Of a DNA stretch of 64,000 nucleotides, positions 18,349 through 26,080 are shown piece after piece. The stretch comes from Solibacillus faecavium. GTDB taxonomy: Bacteria > Bacillota > Bacilli > Bacillales_A > Planococcaceae. Below the pieces are notes generated by a model, which did not search any database, was not told the origin of the DNA, and worked only from the letters and a program-made list of their open reading frames with translations. A program made the translations under genes and the position numbers. Positions within the stretch are counted from its first letter, which is position 1. Every line of letters begins with the position of its first letter. Location: contig NZ_JACSPZ010000002.1 in NCBI RefSeq assembly GCF_014836905.1, positions 619,914 to 683,913 of the forward strand, read 5' to 3'.

Positions 18349-19410
18349 TTATACTTGAATTATATCCTTTTCGATTAAAGCACGTTTATGAAACTCTTCA
18401 ACAAATACATGTTCATACTTGCGCAATAAGCGTAAAATTTTTGCCTCGTAGGAATGCGTAGATTCTTCTACTAAATGGAATTTAGCGATAATCTCTTCTT
18501 TTTTCAATAGATTTGTTAAGGTCATCACTTCTGTTTTTGGTAATGCCACATTGTGCAGCTTTAAAATTTTGGACATAGACCTAAGTGGTGTACGTGAAAT
18601 TAATATTTTGCCCATTGCATCTTGTGAAATTTGCTGCAACAGCTGTTTTGCCTGCTCATTTGGCTTAATACTGATTCTTTCTATTGTTGTAACTTCCCCA
18701 TCTTCATTTTGTTGTTCCACTGTATAAACTGTAAAAGGAAGTTCATCTCGAAATGTTTGCATGGATTGTATATGTACTTGCTCGTCCTCTACTTTGCAAT
18801 ATGTAGTCGAAATCACTAATTCATATGTTGTTTCAAGCATGCGTAAATTCGTTAATACTAATAAAAAATCGTCTGTTTGCTGCTGTTCAATCAATTTTTC
18901 CCCGTCGACTTCCATAAAGATTGAAAGAAGACTAGCTGCATCTGCTAAAGCGCGATGCTGTGTTTCATTTTCCAAACCGAGCTCTGCCATTAATCCACCT
19001 AATGACGGTTGCTCTTTTATACCTTTAGCAATCATATACTTTTGTTGAAAATCAATCATTGGATATAGACAATCATTTTTTATGTAATTGCGTGAAAGCT
19101 CCTCTTCTAGCACTTTCCGATCAAATTCCCCGAATGTCAAAAATATATAATCCTGTTTACACCAGCGTTTGAATTTATAAAACGCTTCTTTAAATGACGG
19201 CGCATCCAGTAATTGTTCTGTTGTAATACCCGTTAATTTTTGAATATGTACATTTAGCCTTTTAAACTTGTATGGTTGGATTAACTGTGTAAAAGTTTCG
19301 GTCGTACCATCAGGCAACCATTTAACTGCACCTATTTCGATAATATATTGCTTCCCTCGAATCAGGGCGGCTTCTATATCTATACTTATATATGTTTTTG
19401 TTCTTCCCAA
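18349..19410 (-). CDS. DEDDh 3'-5' exonuclease-domain protein with a C-terminal extension
   Basis: Residues 1-175 form an RNase T/DnaQ-like exonuclease: D and E in ISIDIEAALI, a central D in FGEFDRKVLEEE, and H-x4-D in QHRALADAASLL, so the catalytic set is complete. The remaining 175 residues have no recognised domain. A TTG at 19410 is the preferred start (353 residues) because AGGTGA lies 5 nt upstream; the GTG at 19419 overlaps that site. Related Bacillus proteins include KapD, an exonuclease-like factor linked to sporulation kinase control, but that assignment is not secure here. Confidence 0.8.
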   Translation of the reverse strand: MGRTKTYISIDIEAALIRGKQYIIEIGAVKWLPDGTTETFTQLIQPYKFKRLNVHIQKLTGITTEQLLDAPSFKEAFYKFKRWCKQDYIFLTFGEFDRKVLEEELSRNYIKNDCLYPMIDFQQKYMIAKGIKEQPSLGGLMAELGLENETQHRALADAASLLSIFMEVDGEKLIEQQQTDDFLLVLTNLRMLETTYELVISTTYCKVEDEQVHIQSMQTFRDELPFTVYTVEQQNEDGEVTTIERISIKPNEQAKQLLQQISQDAMGKILISRTPLRSMSKILKLHNVALPKTEVMTLTNLLKKEEIIAKFHLVEESTHSYEAKILRLLRKYEHVFVEEFHKRALIEKDIIQV

Positions 19411-19611
19411 ATTTTTCACCTACTATTTTAATAACCGATCCTATTCAAAAGAAAATAATGCTCTTTCTATTGTATATGAAAAAACAGCGTCTGACACGGT
19501 ATGTTCGTATATTCTGCATTAATAATGCTAAAAGATAAAAAACATGTATTTTATGTTGGTAGATTATCTATCTCCCATAATAAAATTTCTTCTATATTAA
19601 TAGATTTCGTC

Positions 19612-20193
19612 TCACGGATTTAATAATTCCTGAGTAAACTTTGCCTTCACCTTTTCCCACTCTTCTGCAACTATGCTATACATGACAGTATGGCGAATTG
19701 TCCCTTCTTTTCGAATCATATGATTGCGCAAAATCCCTTCTTTCACTGCGCCAATTCGTTCAATTGCTTGTTGTGAACGAATATTTTCATGACCTGTTTT
19801 AATCTGAATTCGGTTCAACTGGAGTTCCTCAAAGCCGTACTGAAGCAATAAAAACTTACAATTTGTATTAATTGCTGAACGCCACACACTTGGTTGGTAC
19901 CATGTTGAACCTATTTCCACTCGTTTATGAGGGAGTGATATATCAAGAAAAGACGTACAGCCAACGATCCTATTCGTTTTCTTTTCTATTACAACAAAAG
20001 TATAGGTAATACCTTTTTCACGATCTGCGATAGCATTTTTTACATAGCTTTCCACCGACGCAAGATCAAGTAAACTAACCGACATATGCTCCCAAATCCG
20101 CTCATCGTTAGCGGCTTTACTTATGCCTTCGATATCCCCGATTTCAATAGGTCTTAATAAGACAATGTCATTTTCTAAAAGAATATTTTTCAT
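19612..20193 (-). CDS. GNAT-family N-acetyltransferase, RimJ/RimL-like
   Basis: The protein has 193 residues from the ATG at 20193, which follows GGAAGG by 8 nt. It opens with the typical ENDIVLLRPIEIGDIEGISK, and the acetyl-CoA site region is AINTNCKFLLLQYGFEEL followed by NRIQIKTGHENIRSQQAIER. It is close to the alanine/serine N-acetyltransferase group that modifies protein N-termini or small substrates. It lies 25 nt after the nucleotidyltransferase gene, probably in one transcript. Confidence 0.85.
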   Translation of the reverse strand: MKNILLENDIVLLRPIEIGDIEGISKAANDERIWEHMSVSLLDLASVESYVKNAIADREKGITYTFVVIEKKTNRIVGCTSFLDISLPHKRVEIGSTWYQPSVWRSAINTNCKFLLLQYGFEELQLNRIQIKTGHENIRSQQAIERIGAVKEGILRNHMIRKEGTIRHTVMYSIVAEEWEKVKAKFTQELLNP

Positions 20194-20218
20194 AGGATCT
20201 ACCTTCCTTTTCGGGGAT

Positions 20219-20986
20219 CTAGATTTCTGCAATTTTAAACAATTGCTCATCAAAATCGAATATTTCATTTTTCTGTATCGTGTCTTTAAATAACTGTGTA
20301 ACTAACTTGGCAGCTGCCATAATGTCGGAGCTGTCTGTTGTTGACGGATAGCTCCTCTTTAGTTGTTTTACAAAGTCTTCTTCTAACGTATGATATGCCT
20401 TAAATTGATGTAACTTCTTTTGTTCATTTAATATTTGGACAGTTAAAGTAAGCTCTCGCAGCATCTCCAGCATTTTCATAGCAAAGATGTCATTTCCACG
20501 CTGAAGCTCAATGCGCAACTTTCTTAAATAATAGGCAAACTCAAAAGCTATATCGAATTTTTTTATATAAGGCTGTTCTAGCTTCTGAAAATTTTCGTGT
20601 TCCTCTAGCATTTTCGGCAGTACTTCCCCGTTACGATCAAATATTAACTTCCATAAAGGTGATTTTACGTTTAAAAATGAAGTTGGTAATACTGAAATAT
20701 TCATCTCTAAACCGTTTTCGTAAAAAGGAATGAGCAAAAAAATTTGATCACTGAACTTGCCTTCTTTAATGAAAAATGACCCCAAATTTTGTAGCTCGGT
20801 CTTAATTAAATCTTTAGCTACATCCACTTGTTCTGTAGTTGCTACCATTAAATCAATATCGGAAAATTGATCACTGTAGCCTATCGTTCCTGAACCTAGT
20901 TGAATAATTCCTTCTACCTCATTAATCGCCTGTATTTTTATAATAACGTCTTGAAAATACCGCTCTCTATCAGTTTCCATATACAT
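20219..20986 (-). CDS. Nucleotidyltransferase-domain protein
   Basis: A 255-residue protein whose N-terminus is a DNA-polymerase-beta-type nucleotidyltransferase: LGSGTIGYSDQFSDIDLM gives the G-S and D-x-D metal motif. The C-terminal half is helical, as in aminoglycoside nucleotidyltransferases and HEPN-linked proteins. The substrate is unknown, so drug modification is only a possibility. There is no clear ribosome binding site; the ATG at 20980 is an alternative start. Paired with an acetyltransferase, it could be part of a two-enzyme modification unit. Confidence 0.75.
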   Translation of the reverse strand: MYMETDRERYFQDVIIKIQAINEVEGIIQLGSGTIGYSDQFSDIDLMVATTEQVDVAKDLIKTELQNLGSFFIKEGKFSDQIFLLIPFYENGLEMNISVLPTSFLNVKSPLWKLIFDRNGEVLPKMLEEHENFQKLEQPYIKKFDIAFEFAYYLRKLRIELQRGNDIFAMKMLEMLRELTLTVQILNEQKKLHQFKAYHTLEEDFVKQLKRSYPSTTDSSDIMAAAKLVTQLFKDTIQKNEIFDFDEQLFKIAEI

Positions 20987-21189
20987 ATAGCTGTACTTCT
21001 ATTTTAATTTTCAATTTCAACTATTTGGAACGCCCTGAAAAATTTCCCGAACAAATTCGGCGAACTTTTCATCTACCTCAATACAAGAGCCTTTAATTTT
21101 AAATATTCAAATAAATTTTCGCACAGAAAGCTTACTTACACAATGTTAATTGAAAAAATACCCATTCCCCCTTTTTAAATCCTAATAAA

Positions 21190-21221
21190 ATGGCCCCAGC
21201 AAATTTGAACTGGGTGCCTTT
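21190..21221 (-). terminator. Intrinsic terminator after argS
   Basis: Minus-strand stem GGC-CCCAG with CTGGG-GCC around an AT-rich loop, followed by ATTTTATT. It lies just after the argS stop. Confidence 0.7.
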
Positions 21222-21225
21222 TTCT

Positions 21226-22902
21226 TTACATATTTTCCGGAGATTGCACCCCTAACAGTCTCATACCATCCTTCAAAACTGTTGCCACAGCAAAGCATAA
21301 TACTAAACGGCTTTCCAACTTTTCATCTTCAACTAATATTTTTGTATGAGCATAATATTTATTAAATACTCGTGCTAATTGCAGTACATATTTCGCCACT
21401 ATGGAAGGATCCGCCTGCTCAAGGCTATCTGAAATAACCTGTGGATATTGCTGGAGCAGCAAAACGATTCCCCAAGCTGATTCCTCCAGCTCCTTTACCG
21501 TTACTTCTTCATTAAGCGTTAATTGAACTTTCTTTAAAATGGAACAAATACGAGCATGCGTATATTGCACATATGGCCCTGTTTCCCCTTCAAAATTCAA
21601 CATTTGCTGTAATGAAAACTCAATATCATTTAAACGATAATTTTTTAAATCATTAAATATAACTGCACCAATTCCAACCTGCTCGGCAATCTCCTGCTTA
21701 TTTCGTAAACTCGGATTTTTCTCTTCAATATTTTTAGAGGCCGTTTCCACTGCTTCCTTTAATACATCTTTTAGAAGAATCACTCTACCTTTACGTGTAG
21801 ACATCTTTTTGCCGTCTTTAAGCATCATGCCAAATGGGACGTGCTGTAAATTTTTTGACCATGAATAGCCCATTTTCTCAATAACATTAAATACTTGTTT
21901 AAAATGTAGTGTTTGTTCATTTCCTACTACATAAAAGATTTTTGATGGCTTATAGTTTGCCTGTCTATAAAAGGCAGCTGCTAAATCCCGTGTTGCATAT
22001 AATGTGGCCCCATCTTGCTTCGTAATTAAGCAAGGAGGCATATCTTCTAGAAGGACGACATTCGCACCATCCGATTGTGTTAGTAACTGCTTATCTTTTA
22101 ATTCATCGACAATTGCCTGCATTTTGTCATTATAAAAAGCTTCTCCTTCATATGCATCAAATCGAATATTAAGTTGGTCATAAATTTGCATAAACTCCTG
22201 TAAAGAAGCGTGTTTAAACCAATTCCATAATTCTAATGCGCTTTGTTCATTTTCTTCCAGTGCTTTAAAGGCGGCTCTTGCTTGATCATTTAATTCTTCA
22301 TGTATTTCCGCTTCGTCATGGAACTTTACATATAACTTTAAAAGTTCCTCAATCGGTGCAGCTTCCACTTGTTCTTTTTTGCCCCATAGTCGGTATGCGA
22401 CAATTAACTTTCCGAATTGTGTTCCCCAATCACCTAAATGATTGACACGTATCACTTCATAGCCATTTTTCTCCGCTATGTTTGCAAGTGCATTCCCAAT
22501 TACGGTAGAACGTAAATGTCCCATTGAAAATGGCTTGGCAATGTTAGGTGATGAAAAATCGATTACAATATTTTCATTATTACCTTGTTTTTGACCATAC
22601 GTTTCCTTTACTAATGTAATTTCTCCTAATACCTCTTTTGTTATTTCTAGTTTATTTACAAATAAATTAATATAGCCGCCAACAACTTGAACCTTTTGAA
22701 TAAACGGATCGTTAATGTTGCTGCCTATTCCTTCTGCAATGACATTCGGTGATTTTTTGAATTTCTTTGCCAATGTAAAGCATGGAAACGCGACATCTCC
22801 TAGCTGTTCATACTTCGGTTTTTCTAATAACGTTTCGATTTCAATTAATGTGAAATCATGTTCTACTGCCTGCAATAAAATTTCTGCAATTTTTCTGTTC
22901 AT
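21226..22902 (-). CDS. argS: Arginyl-tRNA synthetase
   Basis: A 558-residue class I synthetase that charges tRNA-Arg. The HIGH-equivalent is FSMGHLRST, the DWGTQFGKLI motif follows, and the KMSK-equivalent is KMSTRKG. The C-terminal anticodon-binding domain ends in RMLLGVQSPENM, so the protein is full length. Expression is controlled by the T-box leader just upstream, which should sense uncharged tRNA-Arg. Confidence 0.96.
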   Translation of the reverse strand: MNRKIAEILLQAVEHDFTLIEIETLLEKPKYEQLGDVAFPCFTLAKKFKKSPNVIAEGIGSNINDPFIQKVQVVGGYINLFVNKLEITKEVLGEITLVKETYGQKQGNNENIVIDFSSPNIAKPFSMGHLRSTVIGNALANIAEKNGYEVIRVNHLGDWGTQFGKLIVAYRLWGKKEQVEAAPIEELLKLYVKFHDEAEIHEELNDQARAAFKALEENEQSALELWNWFKHASLQEFMQIYDQLNIRFDAYEGEAFYNDKMQAIVDELKDKQLLTQSDGANVVLLEDMPPCLITKQDGATLYATRDLAAAFYRQANYKPSKIFYVVGNEQTLHFKQVFNVIEKMGYSWSKNLQHVPFGMMLKDGKKMSTRKGRVILLKDVLKEAVETASKNIEEKNPSLRNKQEIAEQVGIGAVIFNDLKNYRLNDIEFSLQQMLNFEGETGPYVQYTHARICSILKKVQLTLNEEVTVKELEESAWGIVLLLQQYPQVISDSLEQADPSIVAKYVLQLARVFNKYYAHTKILVEDEKLESRLVLCFAVATVLKDGMRLLGVQSPENM

Positions 22903-22922
22903 CAGCTATTCCCCTCCAATAT

Positions 22923-23150
22923 AAAAAGCCCTCGTCTCCAATATTAGAGACGAGAGCGAGGAATCCCGTGGTACCACTCTAGTTGCCACAAAATTGTGAC
23001 CACTTTCCATTGCTAACGAGGTGACTCCCCGGCTTCCGTACTTCATTTCAGGTTGCTTCTCCAAAGTGCGTTTCATTTACATATTTTGCACCAGGCTTTC
23101 ACCTTCCCTGGCTCGCTAATCAAAATTTATGTAAATTACTGTCTTTTTCA
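22923..23150 (-). promoter_or_regulatory. T-box riboswitch leader of argS
   Basis: Read on the minus strand, the T-box sequence AGAGTGGTACCACGGG lies at 22980-22965, followed by a terminator hairpin (CTCGTCTC with GAGACGAG, 22931-22954) and a T-run. Upstream, AGTA (23140-23137) faces GAA (23074-23072) across the ATTTACAT/ATGTAAAT helix, the usual specifier-loop arrangement. The triplet after GAA-A is CGC (23070-23068), an arginine codon, which fits the downstream gene. Reading one base earlier gives ACG (Thr), which does not. Confidence 0.9.
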
Positions 23151-23231
23151 TCGAATTTAATTTATAGAATTATATCCATTAACTCAATGCGGTGTCAATC
23201 TAAATTTGTACTATTCAGATTAATATACACC

Positions 23232-23525
23232 TCAAGGGAATGGTACAATGATCCACCCAAGTAAAAATATACTAAAGAAGAATATTGTTAAAAACAGAAT
23301 AATCCCTAATGCCCATACACCTAAAAAACGTGATTTCTTTGAAAAGATGGCCGGCCAAGCAAATATAAAGCCAATTCCTAAAATAAGGCTGAAATACTCA
23401 AATAAAATAGAATCATTTGTTAGCATACTTATATTTAGTAATAATAATGTGAAAAGCCCACTAGCAACCGAAATCCATCCTGCAATTACCGGTATTTGCA
23501 GCTTCTTTAATTTGTCCAGTTCCAT
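23232..23525 (-). CDS. Small membrane protein, YhdK-like position in ECF sigma operon
   Basis: A 97-residue protein with three hydrophobic segments (AGWISVASGLFTLLLLNISM, FEYFSLILGIGFIFAWPAIF, LGIILFLTIFFFSIFLLGWI). It overlaps the anti-sigma gene by 19 nt and is the third gene of the operon. B. subtilis sigM-yhdL-yhdK has the same order with a 96-residue YhdK, a membrane partner of the anti-sigma factor. The assignment rests on size, topology and position. Confidence 0.65.
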   Translation of the reverse strand: MELDKLKKLQIPVIAGWISVASGLFTLLLLNISMLTNDSILFEYFSLILGIGFIFAWPAIFSKKSRFLGVWALGIILFLTIFFFSIFLLGWIIVPFP

Positions 23526-24496
23526 AATTTCACCTCACCTAACTTAATTTTACGGATTAAGTTTATATCCTCTAGTTTTTCAATTTCATTTTTGGGTCCT
23601 GTTACAACTACCCCATAGGTTTTAATCCCGTTTTTATTAATGTAGTCAATTCGCTCAGCCAGTTCTAAATTTTTATGGCTCGATACCTTTGTAGCTAAGT
23701 CCTCATATTGCACAATATAGTTTAATATATCAATAAACACCTGCTCATTACTGTAAGCATCTCTAAAAGGTGACCAAGTCGTATTATCGACCTGTACGGG
23801 ATAACCGATTGGTGATACGACATCGCCATCTTTACTCAGATTTTTCTCCTCTACACCCGTATCAACTGCCGCCCAAACAACATCTACATTCCGAAAGCTG
23901 CTTCGGATTTCATCGACTGTATGCAAATCATGGAAGGAAATATAAGCCTCCACAACCGTTTCATCCGGCAAACCTCTTAAAACTTCCCACTCCCTCCACG
24001 TATCTACCTCAGATTGATTTTTAGGATGTGTGAGCCACGGACTTGTTTCATTTGGGTTTTTCCTTTGGACACGCTCCAATTGGGAACTCACTTCTTTTTT
24101 CGTTAAATTCCCTAGTGTATAGCGCATATCGTAATTATTAACTTTATAATCTTCCTTCCCTATACGCTTATACTGGTCAAACTGCAGCTGCATCGAAAAT
24201 GGGAAAAATTCCATATCAAATTCTATTTCCTCAAGCGATGTATTCGGCTCCGTCACATATAAAGTTTGACTCGTGACATCCATTAAAGTTGTCGATTTTG
24301 TACCAAATGCATAATAAAGAAAAGTAAAAATATAGCTGACAGGAAGAATCATTAAAATAATGGTAATGGTTCCTACCATCAAATTCATTTTAGAAAGTGA
24401 AACAGAACGTCTCATCTGTTGATTTAGCTTTTGTTGCTGCGAATCGGACAATTGCTGTTTTTTTGAGTTCGCAATTAATTTTTCATACTCATCCAT
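23507..24496 (-). CDS. Anti-sigma factor with Sigma_reg_N and Sigma_reg_C domains
   Basis: A 329-residue single-pass membrane protein. Residues 1-35 are a cytoplasmic Gln/Lys-rich region, a transmembrane helix follows at about 40-65 (VGTITIILMILPVSYIFTFL), and the rest is extracellular with the GLPDETVVEAYISF segment of the Sigma_reg_C type (as in YhdL). It overlaps the sigma gene by 8 nt, so the two should be made in balance. It likely holds the sigma factor inactive at the membrane until envelope stress. Confidence 0.82.
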   Translation of the reverse strand: MDEYEKLIANSKKQQLSDSQQQKLNQQMRRSVSLSKMNLMVGTITIILMILPVSYIFTFLYYAFGTKSTTLMDVTSQTLYVTEPNTSLEEIEFDMEFFPFSMQLQFDQYKRIGKEDYKVNNYDMRYTLGNLTKKEVSSQLERVQRKNPNETSPWLTHPKNQSEVDTWREWEVLRGLPDETVVEAYISFHDLHTVDEIRSSFRNVDVVWAAVDTGVEEKNLSKDGDVVSPIGYPVQVDNTTWSPFRDAYSNEQVFIDILNYIVQYEDLATKVSSHKNLELAERIDYINKNGIKTYGVVVTGPKNEIEKLEDINLIRKIKLGEVKLWNWTN

Positions 24497-24977
24497 TTTT
24501 AATGCCCCCCTTTTCGATAATAGATCTCATTTTTTTTCGCCCTCTTAACAAATGACTTTTTAGCGTATTAAGCTTCAAGTCCAAAATTTCTGCTGCCTGT
24601 TCATTCGTACAATCCTGTACATCACATAACAAAATCGCCTGCTTTTCAATTGGTGTCAGTTGGTCCAATAAATTTAAAAGAGTTGTAAAACTGTCCTCCT
24701 GCATATAAATCGTCTCAGGTGTTGCATGATCGATGCGTACAATCTCCTCATACGGCTCACTACGTTTTTCTTTGCGGCAATAATCGATATACGTGTAATA
24801 TGCGACTTTAAAGAGCCAAGGCTTGAGTTCTTTAATCGGCTGAGCAAGTAATGTTACATGGGCTTTATAAAATGTATCCTGCAATAAATCCTCAGCCGTC
24901 TGCGTATGGCGGCAAAGAGAGAATAAATAATTGTATAAATCTTTTACATACAACGAATAGATTTGTTCCAGCTTCAT
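24489..24977 (-). CDS. ECF sigma factor, SigM-like
   Basis: A 162-residue ECF sigma factor. Region 2 is visible as YVKDLYNYLFSLCRHTQTAE with DLLQDTFYKAHV, and region 4 as LTPIEKQAILLCDVQDCTNE followed by AAEILDLKLNTLKSHLLRGR. With the overlapping anti-sigma and YhdK-like genes it forms a sigM-like envelope-stress operon, presumably self-activating. The identity as SigM rather than another ECF group is inferred from gene order. Confidence 0.85.
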   Translation of the reverse strand: MKLEQIYSLYVKDLYNYLFSLCRHTQTAEDLLQDTFYKAHVTLLAQPIKELKPWLFKVAYYTYIDYCRKEKRSEPYEEIVRIDHATPETIYMQEDSFTTLLNLLDQLTPIEKQAILLCDVQDCTNEQAAEILDLKLNTLKSHLLRGRKKMRSIIEKGGIKNG

Positions 24978-25000
24978 TACTTCCCACCTTTCACTCTATC

Positions 25001-25027
25001 CTCGATTAATTGCACAATAAAGTTGCA
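25001..25027 (-). promoter_or_regulatory. Possible ECF-type autoregulatory promoter
   Basis: On the minus strand, TGCAAC is followed after 17 nt by CGAG, resembling the TGAAAC...CGTC layout of SigM-class promoters. It ends about 24 nt upstream of the sigma gene start. Neither box is a perfect match. Confidence 0.3.
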
Positions 25028-25102
25028 GTTTATTGTAAAATATTTCTATTAATTTGCCTCATCACCATAACATGGGGTTGCTTTTCTAATAAAATCCCAC
25101 TT

Positions 25103-25189
25103 GATTGGTGGGCTACGGCAAAACAGCTCTAAAGCCACGTGACGTGTCTTTATCACTGCCTTTATTGCCGTTTGCGAGGCCCACCAATC
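25103..25189. repeat. Long inverted repeat (hairpin)
   Basis: GATTGGTGGGC (25103-25113) pairs with GCCCACCAATC (25179-25189), and inside it ACGGCAA (25115-25121) pairs with TTGCCGT (25165-25171). There is a 43-nt inner loop. No T-run adjoins it, so it is not an ordinary terminator. Confidence 0.6.
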
Positions 25190-25390
25190 CCAAAATTTTG
25201 CCCTCGTTATAAAGTGAAGTAAAAAACACCTAATCAAGCCGCTTGCGCTATCGCGAGGCGGAAGAGAGCGGAAATGCTATGTTTTATATCTTCATTTTTT
25301 GCAGAAATTTACTTTATCCCAAGTAGAGTGACACGGAGCGGAGGGTGAGCCGCCAAAATACTCACTTCAACGAAAAGAGTTGTGCGAAGT

Positions 25391-25518
25391 GTAGGGGCGG
25401 ACTCCTTGGCGATTAAGCGTGCGCGGAAAATAGTTGCTCCTGTCGCTGCCGCTTTCGTCGCAAAGCTTTTGAAAAAAGCTTTGGAGCCGCGCCGCCCGGA
25501 AAGCCTGCCCCGGAACGT
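25391..25518. repeat. Structured dispersed repeat, copy 1
   Basis: Nested helices: GGGGC (25394-25398) with GCCCC (25507-25511); GCGCGG (25421-25426) with CCGCGC (25487-25492); and an inner perfect 10-bp hairpin CAAAGCTTTT/AAAAGCTTTG (25461-25483). The unpaired motifs GGACTCC and GGAAAGC occupy the same places as in the copies at 25839 and 46423. Confidence 0.55.
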
Positions 25519-25838
25519 AGTACAACGGACGCGAGCTTCAAAAACACTTGCTTCAACGCGTTTTCCCCATAGCGTAGCAGAACGGACTTAATTAGAAAAT
25601 ATTATTTTTCAATTTTGTCATCCCCAACTTATGGTGATGAACCATAAAAATGGAATCAAAAATCCTCATCTATGATAATAACAAATTTTTTCCCATGCAA
25701 AAGGTCTCAAGAGAAAAACTCTCGAGACCATTAGCAGGAATAAGTTGGTTTAAGTTCATTGATTCGAATTGATAACTAATCATGGTAGATAGTTTATTTC
25801 ACTTTATTTAAAGTGACGAATAAGTTGATTGTAATGGA

Positions 25839-25950
25839 GGGACCGTGACTCCACCGGGAACAGCACGCGCGGAAGATCCACTAAATTGTGCCTGCCGTTG
25901 TAGGCACAATTTAGTTAGCTGGAGCCGTGCCCGGGGAAAGCATCGGTCCC
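25839..25950. repeat. Structured dispersed repeat, copy 2
   Basis: Outer helix GGGACCG (25839-25845) with CGGTCCC (25944-25950); middle helix CCGG-GCACG with CGTGC-CCGG (25926-25934); inner perfect 14-bp hairpin ACTAAATTGTGCCT (25880-25893) with 25902-25915. The shared motifs GACTCC and GGGAAAGC are present. I recall a very similar element in many Bacillaceae intergenic regions, but no search was possible. The remaining gap 25640-25838 holds only a 10-bp hairpin (25703-25729). Confidence 0.65.
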
Positions 25951-26022
25951 GGAATGGAAATCAACAGTTCAAGGTTAATGTAAATTTTAAACAACACTTT
26001 TTAAGAATTTATCTAAAATCTC

Positions 26023-26051
26023 AGGGCACCCTCCAAAAAAGAAGGCACCCT
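26023..26051 (-). terminator. Possible terminator after the racemase gene
   Basis: Minus-strand AGGGTGCCTTC can pair with GGAGGGTGCCCT through several G-U pairs around a T-rich loop; GATTTT follows. It would end the long catabolic operon. Confidence 0.45.
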
Positions 26052-26080
26052 TAAATCAGCTTTATATCATAATAAATTCT

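Larger units (their letters stand above)
25060..25639. repeat. GC-rich non-coding block bounded by 18-nt inverted repeats
   Basis: The ends are CATCACCATAACATGGGG (25060-25077) and CCCCAACTTATGGTGATG (25622-25639), inverted copies matching at 16 of 18 positions and 580 nt apart overall. The interior is much more GC-rich than the surroundings, contains the 87-nt inverted repeat at 25103-25189 and one structured repeat copy at 25391-25518, and has no credible gene. It could be a non-autonomous mobile or dispersed element; no target-site duplication was recognised. Confidence 0.5.

Noticed and set aside
25382..26054. Two 69-codon open frames in the GC-rich block
   Set aside because: They run through hairpins of the structured repeats, have no ribosome binding site and show alanine/arginine-rich nonsense composition.
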